This document shows positions 7,602-16,198 of a stretch of DNA of 64,000 bases, piece after piece. The DNA is from Candidatus Desulfobacillus denitrificans (lineage in GTDB: Bacteria > Pseudomonadota > Gammaproteobacteria > Burkholderiales > Rhodocyclaceae). The position numbers were made by a program, and so were the translations under genes. The notes under the pieces were generated by a model. The model was not told the DNA's origin. It saw only the letters and a list, made by a program, of their open reading frames with translations, and ran no database searches. Where the stretch lies: assembly GCA_017347485.1 (NCBI GenBank), contig AP021857.1, positions 2,275,390-2,339,389 of the forward strand, read 5' to 3'. The stretch's first letter is position 1, and the number at the start of each line of letters is the position of its first letter.

Positions 7602-9008
7602 CTATGACAATTCGACGCTGCCGCCATATTGCGGCACGCTCACATTATTCCATTTCAGTCGGCGCGCGACAGCCTCGGCGAACGCCGCCGCCGCTTCGGC
7701 TTCGCCGTGCACCACGAAGGTCTGCCGCGGCGGCCGGCGGAAATGCCCCAGCCAGCCGAGCAGGCCATCCTGGTCGGCATGGGCGGACAAGCCGCCGATG
7801 GTGTGGATGCCGGCGCGCACCGGCACGCTCTGCCCGAACAGGGTGGCCGACCGGGCGCCTTCCACCAGCCGCCGGCCGAGGGTGCCTTCGGCCTGGAAGC
7901 CGGTGATGATCACCGAGCATTCGCGCCGGCCGAGATTGTTGAGCAGATGGTACTTGATGCGGCCGCCGTCGCACATGCCGCTGGCGGAGATGATCACCGC
8001 TCCGCCGCGGATCCGGTTCAGCGCGATCGACTCCTCGACGTCCTCGATGAAGCGCACCCGCATCGCCTCGGGATGGGCGCGCTGCCAGGCGATCAGCTCG
8101 TGCGTATGCTCGTCGAGCAGCTCGGTGTGGCGCAGGGTGATGTCGGTGGCCGCCGTGGACATCGGCGAATCGACATACACTTCGAGCGGACCGAGGCGGC
8201 CGCGCCGCACCAGGTCGGCGAGGACGAACAGCACCTCCTGCGTGCGGCCGACGGAGAAGGCCGGCATGATGACGTTGCCGCGCTTGCGCCGCAGCGTGTC
8301 CTCGATGGCATGGACCAGCTCGTCCTCTGTGGCTTCGAACGACTTGTGCAGGCGGTTGCCGTAAGTCGATTCGACGAACAGCGTGTCGGCGGACTCGATC
8401 GGTTCCGGATCGCGCAGCACCGGACGCGCCGGCATGCCGAGGTCGCCGGAAAACACCAGCTTGCGCGCCCGCCCCGCTTCTTCGACCCAGACTTCGGCGA
8501 TGGCCGAGCCGAGGATGTGGCCGGCATCGCGCAGGCACACCCTGACCGCGGCATGCGGCCGGAAGGATTCGCCGTACTCGACCCGCCGCAACTGGCGCAG
8601 GCAGGCCTGGGCCTGGGCCACGGTATACAGCAAGCCGCCCGGCTGGCCGCGGCCGCGGCCGGCATGGGCGCGCTTGGCCGCCCACTCGGCCTCCTTCTCC
8701 TGGATGTGGGCCGAGTCGAGCAGCATCACGCCGAGCAAATCCACGGTCGCCGCGGTGGCATACACCGGCCCGCGAAAGCCGAGGGCGGCGGCGCGCGGCA
8801 GCAGGCCGGAATGGTCGAGGTGGGCATGGGTGAGCAGGATGAAGTCGAGCTTGCGCAAGTCGAAGGACAGCGCCCGCAGGTTCTTGCGCCAGGCCTCGCG
8901 GCCGCCCTGGAACATGCCGCAGTCGACCAGAAAGCGCACCTCCGCGCTCTCCGCCAGGTAGCAGGAGCCGGTCACCTCTCCGGCCGCGCCGCAAAATGTG
9001 ATTCGCAT
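7602..9008 (-). CDS. Metallo-beta-lactamase/beta-CASP RNA-processing exonuclease
   Basis: The 468-residue protein has the metallo-beta-lactamase core with the zinc motif HAHLDH at 61-66, DAGHILGSA and FSGDLG, then a beta-CASP domain (GNVIMPAFSVGRTQE), and the C-terminal RMMBL motif around IGGLSAHAD and VVHGE. This is the CPSF73/RNase J-like group found in many bacteria as a stand-alone RNA exonuclease or endonuclease. It is divergent from the FNR-controlled usp gene at 9111, with about 100 bp between them, so it may share that regulatory region. Cytoplasmic; substrate not known. Confidence 0.88.
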   Translation of the reverse strand: MRITFCGAAGEVTGSCYLAESAEVRFLVDCGMFQGGREAWRKNLRALSFDLRKLDFILLTHAHLDHSGLLPRAAALGFRGPVYATAATVDLLGVMLLDSAHIQEKEAEWAAKRAHAGRGRGQPGGLLYTVAQAQACLRQLRRVEYGESFRPHAAVRVCLRDAGHILGSAIAEVWVEEAGRARKLVFSGDLGMPARPVLRDPEPIESADTLFVESTYGNRLHKSFEATEDELVHAIEDTLRRKRGNVIMPAFSVGRTQEVLFVLADLVRRGRLGPLEVYVDSPMSTAATDITLRHTELLDEHTHELIAWQRAHPEAMRVRFIEDVEESIALNRIRGGAVIISASGMCDGGRIKYHLLNNLGRRECSVIITGFQAEGTLGRRLVEGARSATLFGQSVPVRAGIHTIGGLSAHADQDGLLGWLGHFRRPPRQTFVVHGEAEAAAAFAEAVARRLKWNNVSVPQYGGSVELS

Positions 9009-9042
9009 GTTTCATTGTGTGCCGCCATCGGCGTTATCATGC

Positions 9043-9056
9043 TTGATCTGCGTCAA
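9043..9056 (+). promoter_or_regulatory. FNR-type box of the usp promoter
   Basis: The site TTGAT-CTGC-GTCAA matches the consensus TTGAT-N4-ATCAA at 9 of 10 positions. Its centre is 31-34 bp from the TACTAT/TATAAT -10 (9078-9086), the spacing of an activator-dependent class II promoter with the box near -41.5. It lies between divergent genes but is spaced for the plus-strand usp gene. Confidence 0.75.
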
Positions 9057-9077
9057 TCGCCGCCAGGTTGCGCTTCC

Positions 9078-9086
9078 TACTATAAT
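9078..9086 (+). promoter_or_regulatory. -10 element of the usp promoter
   Basis: The sequence TACTATAAT contains a perfect TATAAT at 9081-9086. No good -35 is present, as expected where an FNR-type activator replaces it. The start of transcription would be near 9092, 19 bp before the usp ATG. Confidence 0.6.
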
Positions 9087-9110
9087 CGGGCAAACACTCA
9101 GGAGGGCCGC

Positions 9111-9554
9111 ATGTTCAAGCACATCCTCGTACCCACCGACGGTTCGGCGCTGTCCACCGACACCGTGAAGAAGGCCGTCGAGTTCGCCCGCGAGACCGGC
9201 GCCAGGATCACCTTCTTCTACTCCAAGCCCGACTATCCGGTGGCCTTCTACGGCGAAGGGGCGCTGATCGATCCGACCACGCCGGAGAAGTTCGCCGAGA
9301 TGGCGGAAAAGCAGTCGCAGGAAATCCTCGCCGCGGCGCAGGCCCTGGCCGCCGCCGCCGGCGTCGGCAGCGCCGTCGCCACGACGACCAGCGACGTGCC
9401 CTATGAGGCGATCATCGGCGCCGCCACCGGCAACGGCTGCGATCTCATCTTCATGGCCTCGCACGGCCGCCGCGGTCTCTCCGGCCTGCTGCTCGGCTCG
9501 GAGACGCAGAAGGTGCTGACCCACTCCAAGGTGCCGGTGCTGGTCTACCGATAG
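9111..9554 (+). CDS. Universal stress protein (UspA family)
   Basis: A 147-residue single-domain Usp with the family start KHILVPTDGS and the ATP-binding motif G-2x-G-9x-G-S (GRRGLSGLLLGS) near the C-terminus, so it is probably a nucleotide-binding member. Usp proteins of this type are often induced at low oxygen. The start at 9111 follows a strong ribosome binding site (AGGAGG). It is 12 bp upstream of a hemerythrin gene, and both appear driven by the FNR box at 9043, which suggests a role in anaerobic or NO survival. Confidence 0.9.
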   Translation: MFKHILVPTDGSALSTDTVKKAVEFARETGARITFFYSKPDYPVAFYGEGALIDPTTPEKFAEMAEKQSQEILAAAQALAAAAGVGSAVATTTSDVPYEAIIGAATGNGCDLIFMASHGRRGLSGLLLGSETQKVLTHSKVPVLVYR

Positions 9555-9566
9555 GATCCCGACGCC

Positions 9567-10160
9567 ATGCTGAATTCCGCGCTGACGATGATTCTGGACG
9601 AGCACCGCTCGATGGCCGCCGTCACCCACGGCTTGCGCTTCCTCGTCCGCGAGATGCGCGAGAAAGGCACCGAACCGGACAGCAAGCTGCTCTGGGCGAT
9701 GCTCTACTACATCGAAACCTTCCCGCAGAAGCTGCACCATCCGAAGGAAGAGGCCTACCTTTTCCGCCGCCTGAAGATGCGCACGCGCGAAGCCGACAAG
9801 GCGATCCTGCAGCTGGAGGAGCAGCACCGCACCGGCATCGAGCATGTCAAGGCGCTGGAAGTGGCGCTGGGGCGCTACCAAGCGGGCGCGCCGGGCGGGC
9901 GCGAGGCCTTCATGGCGGCGGCGGAAACCTTCGCCGACGAGATCGCCATCCACATGGCGCTCGAGGAAAATGTGCTGATCCCGCTGGCCAAGCAGCACTT
10001 GCAGCGGGAGGACTGGGCGGAGATCGCGGATGCCTTCGGCGAGAACGGCGATCCGCGTTTCGGCGCCGAACCGGACCACGAGTTCCGCTCGCTGTTTTCC
10101 CGCATCGTCAATCTCGCCCCGCCCCCGATCGGGGTCGGACCGTCGACCCCCGCCGGTTGA
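9567..10160 (+). CDS. Hemerythrin domain protein
   Basis: The 197-residue helical protein has the spaced histidines and acids of a hemerythrin fold: DEHRSM near residue 11, the metal-binding LHHPKEEAYLF helix, EEQHRTGIEHV and IHMALEENVLIPLA. It probably binds a di-iron centre for oxygen or NO sensing or storage. Co-transcribed with usp (12-bp gap) under FNR-type control. A GGGGTCG/CGACCCC hairpin in the last codons (10131-10150) could act as a weak terminator for it and the convergent cco operon, but no T-run follows. Confidence 0.82.
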   Translation: MLNSALTMILDEHRSMAAVTHGLRFLVREMREKGTEPDSKLLWAMLYYIETFPQKLHHPKEEAYLFRRLKMRTREADKAILQLEEQHRTGIEHVKALEVALGRYQAGAPGGREAFMAAAETFADEIAIHMALEENVLIPLAKQHLQREDWAEIADAFGENGDPRFGAEPDHEFRSLFSRIVNLAPPPIGVGPSTPAG

Positions 10161-10181
10161 TCGCTGTCGCCGGCAGCGGCG

Positions 10182-10463
10182 CTACGCGCCTTGCTTTGGG
10201 CTGTCCTTCGGGCGCTCCCGCCTCGGCGGCGGGCAAGCGTTGATCTCCTGCGATGAGCGCTGGATGAAGCAGGTGAACGCGCTGGAAGCGGCACACAGCG
10301 CCCAGAAGGCGAAGAAGCCGATCGAATACGTGGCGATCCGCGGGTAATACACCGGCGCGCCGAAGAGATAGAGCTCCTGCGGATCGATCAGGGTGAAGAA
10401 CGCCGCCTCGGCGATCCCGGCGACGACGAAGGACGGCCACAGTATCCAGATCAGTCTTTGCAT
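10182..10463 (-). CDS. Small membrane protein at the end of the cco operon
   Basis: The 93-residue protein has two clear membrane helices (WILWPSFVVAGIAEAAFFTL and IGFFAFWALCAASSAF) and a polar, proline-rich tail. ATG 10463 has a GGAGAAAGAC ribosome binding site. It follows ccoH by 35 bp on the same strand and is probably the last gene of ccoNOQPGH. I recognise no named family; similar small genes end cco operons in related bacteria. A role in oxidase assembly is only suggested by position. Confidence 0.6.
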   Translation of the reverse strand: MQRLIWILWPSFVVAGIAEAAFFTLIDPQELYLFGAPVYYPRIATYSIGFFAFWALCAASSAFTCFIQRSSQEINACPPPRRERPKDSPKQGA

Positions 10464-10498
10464 GTCTTTCTCCGCTGGGATGTCGCCATCGATCGTGG

Positions 10499-11004
10499 TT
10501 ATTTTTTTCCGGCGGCGATGATCAGGGCTTCCGGCTTGTCCGGCAATTGCACGCTGCCGGCCATGCGCCAGGCGCCGGCCGCATCCTCGATCACCACCTG
10601 CCAGCGGCCCGGCCCCAATCCCGCCAGCGGTCCGGCATACAGGCCCTGCCCGCCCGCCAGGACGACTTTCCGGTCGTTCCCGCCGTGGGTCGGGTGCACC
10701 AGCGTCAGGCTCACCAGGTCCGGCAGCGGTGCCCGGGCGCGCGACGCCAGGCGCAGTTCGACGCGCCCCTCGGCCAGTCTCAGGCGGGCTTCGAGTTGCA
10801 TTGCGGCGGCGGCATCTTGGCGCGCCAGCCTCTGGTTTATCGCCAGGCCCTGCTTGTAGTAGTCGTCGGCGACCAGCCCGTCGCTGGTGGTGGCCGCAAT
10901 CCAGGCGGTGACGATGCCGGCCACCACCACCACGGCCGGCCCGGCCATGAGCAGCCACGGCCAGCGATGCGCGTACCAGGGACGCTTGTCCGGCGCGATC
11001 GCGC

Positions 11005-11008
<4 letters not shown>
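10499..11008 (-). CDS. ccoH: CcoH/FixH cbb3 oxidase assembly protein
   Basis: This 169-residue protein has one N-terminal membrane helix (WLLMAGPAVVVVAGIVTAWI) and a periplasmic beta-rich FixH domain with the usual DGLVADDYYKQGLAIN start. CcoH is needed for stable assembly of cbb3 oxidase and interacts with CcoP. It overlaps ccoG by 4 bases (ATG/TGA), so the two are translationally coupled. Confidence 0.92.
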
Positions 11009-12432
<1,424 letters not shown>

Positions 12433-12503
12433 GATGCGGTTCTCGGCTGGAGGAAGATGCCCGGGGTACGCTTGTCCCCGGGCTTATTTCGATCGCGGCG
12501 GCA

Positions 12504-13430
12504 TCAGGGTTTTCCGGCCGTGCCCTGCGACAGCCCGTAGACATAGGCGGCGAGCAGGTGCACCTTGGCTTCGCCGAGGAAGTCCTTGTGGGCGGGCATC
12601 CGGTTGGTGCGGCCCTTGGAGATGGTTTCGATGAGGGTCGCCTCGGACGAGCCGTAGAGCCAAACCGAATCGGTCAGGTTGGGCGCGCCCATTGCCTGCA
12701 TGCCCTTGGCGTCGGGGCCGTGGCAGCCGGCGCAGCCGACCGTGGCGAAGGCCTCCTTGCCGCGGGCGGCGCGCGCCGCGTCATAGGCCAGCTTGTCCGG
12801 CGAGAGCGAGCGCACGTAGTGGGCCAGGTCCTTGACGGCTTCCGCGCCCAGATGCGCATGCGGCGGCATGACGCCCTGGCGGCCGTCGAGGATGCTCTGT
12901 TCGATCTGCTCCGGCGCGCCGCCGTAGAGCCAGTCGTTGTCGGTCAGGTTGGGGAAGCCTCTGGCGCCGCGGGCGTCCGAGCCGTGGCACTGCGCGCAGT
13001 AGGTGAGGAACAGGCGCTCGCCCATCTTCCTCGCCTCCGGGTCGGCGGCAACGGCCTTCACGTCCTGGCTCTGATATTTGGCGAAGATCGGCGCGTACTG
13101 CGCCTCGGCCTGCTGCATTTCCCCGTCGTACTGGCCGCGGGAAGACCAGCCGAAGGCGCCCTGGTAGGTGCCCAGGCCCGGATAGGCGGCCAGATAGCCC
13201 AGGGCGAAGACCACCGTGATGTAGAACAGCCAGCTCCACCAGCGCGGCAGCGGGTTGTTGTACTCCTGCAGGGTCTCGTCCCAGACGTGGCCCATGGTCT
13301 CGGCCTGTCCGGCCGCGGCCGTGCCCTTGGCCTTGCTCTGCACCCACAGGAACACGCCGCAGCCGACGACGCTCACCAGAGTGATGAGCGCCACATACAC
13401 GCTCCAGAAACCGCTGACGAAATCGCTCAT
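12504..13430 (-). CDS. ccoP: cbb3 oxidase diheme cytochrome c subunit CcoP
   Basis: The 308-residue subunit has an N-terminal membrane helix, a second helix (WSWLFYITVVFALGYLAAYPG), and two periplasmic cytochrome c domains with CAQCH at 145-149 and CAGCH at 233-237. Methionine ligands are in GVMPPHAH and NRMPAHKD. It passes electrons from soluble cytochromes to CcoO and CcoN. It overlaps ccoQ by 4 bases. Confidence 0.97.
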   Translation of the reverse strand: MSDFVSGFWSVYVALITLVSVVGCGVFLWVQSKAKGTAAAGQAETMGHVWDETLQEYNNPLPRWWSWLFYITVVFALGYLAAYPGLGTYQGAFGWSSRGQYDGEMQQAEAQYAPIFAKYQSQDVKAVAADPEARKMGERLFLTYCAQCHGSDARGARGFPNLTDNDWLYGGAPEQIEQSILDGRQGVMPPHAHLGAEAVKDLAHYVRSLSPDKLAYDAARAARGKEAFATVGCAGCHGPDAKGMQAMGAPNLTDSVWLYGSSEATLIETISKGRTNRMPAHKDFLGEAKVHLLAAYVYGLSQGTAGKP

Positions 13431-13621
13431 GATGCCTTTCCTTCCGCTTTTCCTTCATTGTGCCGGCGAGCCTCGCCCGGCAGCGCGTCTTCCGTGAAGG
13501 GCAGGTTGGCGGCTTCCTCGAACGCCGCGCGGCGCCGCCCGCTCCAGGCCCACAGCACGATGCAGATGAAGGTGATGAAGGCCACCACCGTCATGATCGA
13601 ACGCATGTCGTTGAGGTCCAT
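13427..13621 (-). CDS. ccoQ: cbb3 oxidase small subunit CcoQ
   Basis: A 64-residue protein with one membrane helix (MTVVAFITFICIVLWAW) followed by a charged tail starting GRRRAAFEEAANLPF, the typical CcoQ/FixQ form. It stabilises the core complex. Starts 3 bp after the ccoO stop. Confidence 0.95.
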   Translation of the reverse strand: MDLNDMRSIMTVVAFITFICIVLWAWSGRRRAAFEEAANLPFTEDALPGEARRHNEGKAEGKAS

Positions 13622-13624
13622 GGC

Positions 13625-14233
13625 TTACCTCTGCTTCAACGCGGTGCCCAGACCCTGCAGGTAGGCAATCAGGGCATCCATCTCGGTCTTGCCCTCGAGC
13701 GCCTGCCGGGCGCCGGCGATCTGCTCGTCGGTATAGGGCACGCCGATCATGCGCAGCGCCCGCATCTTCGCCTCGATGTCATCGGACCTGGCCGGACGCT
13801 CCAGGAAGGCGTAGGGCGGCATGTTCGATTCCGGCACCACGTCGCGCGGATTGATCAGGTGGGCACGATGCCACTCGTCCGAGTAGCGTTCCCCGACGCG
13901 ATGCAGATCCGGGCCGGTGCGCTTGGAGCCCCACAGGAAGGGATGGTCATAGACGAACTCGCCGGCCACCGAATAGTGGCCGTAGCGCTCGGTTTCGGCG
14001 CGGAAGGGGCGGATCATCTGGGAGTGGCAGTTGGAGCAGCCCTCGCGGATGTAGATGTCGCGCCCGGTGAGCTGCATGGCATCGTAGGGTTTCAGCCCGG
14101 CCACCGGCTGGGTGGTCGATTTCTGGAAGAACAGCGGAACGATCTCGACCAGGCCGGCGACGCTGACCACCAGAATGCTCAGCCCGATCATCCAGCCGAT
14201 GTTGCGCTCGATCAAGTCATGCGTGAGTTTCAT
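13625..14233 (-). CDS. ccoO: cbb3 oxidase monoheme cytochrome c subunit CcoO
   Basis: The 202-residue subunit has one N-terminal membrane anchor and one heme c site, CSNCH at 66-70, in the family context [17 protein letters not shown]. The distal methionine is likely in [10 protein letters not shown]. It sits between CcoP and CcoN in the electron path. It follows ccoN by 20 bp. Confidence 0.97.
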   Translation of the reverse strand: MKLTHDLIERNIGWMIGLSILVVSVAGLVEIVPLFFQKSTTQPVAGLKPYDAMQLTGRDIYIREGCSNCHSQMIRPFRAETERYGHYSVAGEFVYDHPFLWGSKRTGPDLHRVGERYSDEWHRAHLINPRDVVPESNMPPYAFLERPARSDDIEAKMRALRMIGVPYTDEQIAGARQALEGKTEMDALIAYLQGLGTALKQR

Positions 14234-14253
14234 TGCGTTATCTCCCCGTCTCT

Positions 14254-15678
14254 TCAGGCGTGCTGGCCGGCCGGCGCCAGCACCGGCGCGTCGTAGGGCT
14301 TGGTCCCGGCGACGGTCTTCCAGACGTTCCAGGCCATCAGCAGCATGCCGACGAGGAACATCAGGCCGCCGACGAAGCGGATGGCCCAGAACGGATAGGT
14401 AGACTTGACGGCCTCGACGAAGGCGTAGGTCAGCGTGCCGTCGGGGTTGGTGGCGCGCCACATCAGGCCCTGCATGACGCCGGCGATCCACATCGAGGCG
14501 ATGTAGAGCACCACGCCGATGGTGGCGATCCAGAAGTGCGCGGTCATCAGCCTGACGCTGTGCATCTGCTCCTTGCCGAACAGCCGCGGCATCAGGTAAT
14601 AGATCGAGCCGATGGAGATGAAGGCCACCCAGCCGAGCGCCCCGCTGTGCACGTGGCCGACCGTCCAGTCGGTGTAGTGCGAGAGGGCGTTGACGGTCTT
14701 GATCGACATCATCGGCCCCTCGAAGGTGCTCATGCCGTAGAAGGACAGGCTGGTGATGAGGAACTTCAGGATCGGGTCGTCGCGCAGCTTGTGCCAGGCG
14801 CCCGACATGGTCATGATGCCGTTGATCATGCCGCCCCAGGAGGGCGCCAGCAGGATCAGCGAAAAGACCATGCCGACCGACTGCGTCCAGTCGGGCAGCG
14901 CGGTGTAGTGCAGGTGGTGCGGGCCGGCCCACATGTAGGTGAAGATCAGCGCCCAGAAGTGCACCACCGAGAGGCGGTAGGAATACACCGGGCGGCCGGC
15001 CTGCTTGGGCACGAAGTAGTACATCATGCCGAGGAAGCCCGCCGTCAGGAAAAAGCCGACGGCGTTGTGGCCGTACCACCACTGCACCATGGCATCCTGC
15101 ACGCCGGCATAGCAGGAGTAGCTCTTCGTCAGCGTGACCGGGATCTCGCAGCTGTTGACCAGGTGAAGCAGCGCCACCGTCAGGATGAAGCCGCCGTAGA
15201 ACCAGTTGGCGACGTAGATGTGCGGCACCTTGCGCTTGACGATGGTGCCGAAGAACACCACCGCGTAGGCCACCCACACGAAGGTGATGAGGATGTCGAT
15301 CGGCCACTCGAGCTCGGCGTATTCCTTGCTGGTCGTCATGCCCAGCGGCAGGGTCACCGCCGCCAGCACGATCACCAGTTGCCAGCCCCAGAAGGTGAAG
15401 GCGGCCAGCCCGGGCGCGAACAGCGGCGTGTGGCAGGTGCGCTGCACCACGTAATAGCTGGTGGCGAACAGCGCGCAGCCGCCGAAGGCGAAGATCACGG
15501 CATTGGTATGCAGCGGCCGCAAGCGCCCATAGCCGAGGAACTCGTGCAGGTTGAGTTCCGGCCACACCAGCTGGGCGGCGATGATCACGCCGACCAGCAT
15601 GCCGACGATGCCCCAGACCACCGTCATCACGGCGAACTGGCGCACCACCCTGTAGTTGTACGTCGCTTGGTTGTCCAT
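14254..15678 (-). CDS. ccoN: cbb3 cytochrome c oxidase catalytic subunit I
   Basis: The 474-residue protein has twelve membrane helices and the metal ligands of the heme b/heme b3-CuB centre: [12 protein letters not shown], the [13 protein letters not shown] pair, and [12 protein letters not shown]. It reduces oxygen with high affinity at low tension. I chose ATG 15678 rather than an in-frame GTG at 15693, since [15 protein letters not shown] is the family start. First gene of the ccoNOQPGH operon; upstream are two FNR boxes (15778 and 15811) and a correctly spaced -10. Confidence 0.97.
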   Translation of the reverse strand: MDNQATYNYRVVRQFAVMTVVWGIVGMLVGVIIAAQLVWPELNLHEFLGYGRLRPLHTNAVIFAFGGCALFATSYYVVQRTCHTPLFAPGLAAFTFWGWQLVIVLAAVTLPLGMTTSKEYAELEWPIDILITFVWVAYAVVFFGTIVKRKVPHIYVANWFYGGFILTVALLHLVNSCEIPVTLTKSYSCYAGVQDAMVQWWYGHNAVGFFLTAGFLGMMYYFVPKQAGRPVYSYRLSVVHFWALIFTYMWAGPHHLHYTALPDWTQSVGMVFSLILLAPSWGGMINGIMTMSGAWHKLRDDPILKFLITSLSFYGMSTFEGPMMSIKTVNALSHYTDWTVGHVHSGALGWVAFISIGSIYYLMPRLFGKEQMHSVRLMTAHFWIATIGVVLYIASMWIAGVMQGLMWRATNPDGTLTYAFVEAVKSTYPFWAIRFVGGLMFLVGMLLMAWNVWKTVAGTKPYDAPVLAPAGQHA

Positions 15679-15749
15679 GGCGGAGGGCCTCACTTGGGAA
15701 TGCGGATTTTTTTCTAATGGAAGGTTTCAGGATACCCCTATCGGACGAA

Positions 15750-15791
15750 AGGATACCTGTGAATAATCGTTTCCTGATTGATTCAGGTCAA
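15750..15791 (-). promoter_or_regulatory. FNR-dependent promoter of ccoNOQPGH
   Basis: The box TTGAT-TCAG-GTCAA (15778-15791 on the plus strand; one mismatch to consensus) is centred exactly 32 bp from a TATCCT -10 at 15755-15750 on the minus strand. That is the geometry of a class II FNR promoter with the box at -41.5. Transcription would start near 15743, leaving a 65-base leader before ccoN. Confidence 0.75.
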
Positions 15792-15810
15792 AAATAACAG
15801 CTGCCAATGA

Positions 15811-15824
15811 TTGATAATTATCAA
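15811..15824. promoter_or_regulatory. Second, perfect FNR box upstream of ccoN
   Basis: TTGAT-AATT-ATCAA is a perfect palindromic consensus site. Its centre is 33 bp (about three helical turns) upstream of the first box, near -74.5 of the predicted ccoN promoter. It could add activation or tune repression; no -10 fits it directly in either direction. Confidence 0.75.
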
Positions 15825-15841
15825 AATATTGATAGGGGCAT

Positions 15842-15867
15842 AAAAAAAGGGTGCGCAATGCGCACCC
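15842..15867 (-). terminator. Intrinsic terminator downstream of ccoS / candidate sRNA
   Basis: GGGTGCGC (15849-15856) pairs perfectly with GCGCACCC (15860-15867) around a 3-base loop, followed on the minus strand by seven T (15848-15842). It separates ccoIS transcription from the ccoN promoter. Confidence 0.9.
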
Positions 15868-15918
15868 CAACCCCAACAGAGAGACAAGACTCCGGGCCCT
15901 GGTCGGGCCCAAAACCTT
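15842..15918 (-). ncRNA. Candidate FNR-regulated small RNA between ccoS and ccoN
   Basis: A transcript of about 75 bases is predicted on the minus strand. Its promoter has a symmetrical FNR-like box at 15953-15966 and a CATACT -10 at 15930-15925, centred 32 bp apart, as for ccoN. The RNA would hold a GGGCCC-TGGTC-GGGCCC hairpin (15894-15910), a pyrimidine-rich and G-rich linker (TCTCTCT, then two GTTGGGG units), and a perfect 8-bp terminator hairpin followed by seven T. It has no open frame. Alternatively the terminator simply ends the ccoIS transcript. Confidence 0.45.
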
Positions 15919-15924
15919 GGACGA

Positions 15925-15966
15925 AGTATGGATAAAGGAGGCGCAAAAATAATTGACATGGGTCAA
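15925..15966 (-). promoter_or_regulatory. FNR-like promoter for the candidate small RNA
   Basis: TTGAC-CCAT-GTCAA on the minus strand (15966-15953) has a symmetrical change from consensus in both half-sites, as at 3646. A CATACT -10 lies at 15930-15925, at class II spacing. The box sits just past the ccoS stop codon. Confidence 0.5.
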
Positions 15967-15973
15967 ATCGGGA

Positions 15974-16198
15974 TCACTTCAGGGCGGAATCCCGTCCGCC
16001 GGATTCTTTCGCGCCCGCCTCCGACGCGCTTGCCGCGGCATCCCCGCGCGGCAGCGGACGGTCGTCGTCCATGAGCACCCGATAGCCCGGCCCTTCGAGG
16101 TCATCGAACTGGCCGCTTCTGACAGACCACCAGAACACCGCGCCGATCAAAAACACCAGCACGACCGACAGCGGGATCAGCAAATAGAGGATTTCCAT
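15974..16198 (-). CDS. ccoS: cbb3 oxidase maturation protein CcoS
   Basis: A 74-residue protein with the CcoS start (MEILYLLIPLSVVLVFLI), one membrane helix, then WWSVRSGQFDDLEGPGYRVL, the conserved part. CcoS is required for heme or copper insertion into cbb3 oxidase. Its ATG overlaps the ccoI stop (TGATG), so it is translationally coupled. The tail is longer and more polar than in most CcoS. Confidence 0.92.
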   Translation of the reverse strand: MEILYLLIPLSVVLVFLIGAVFWWSVRSGQFDDLEGPGYRVLMDDDRPLPRGDAAASASEAGAKESGGRDSALK

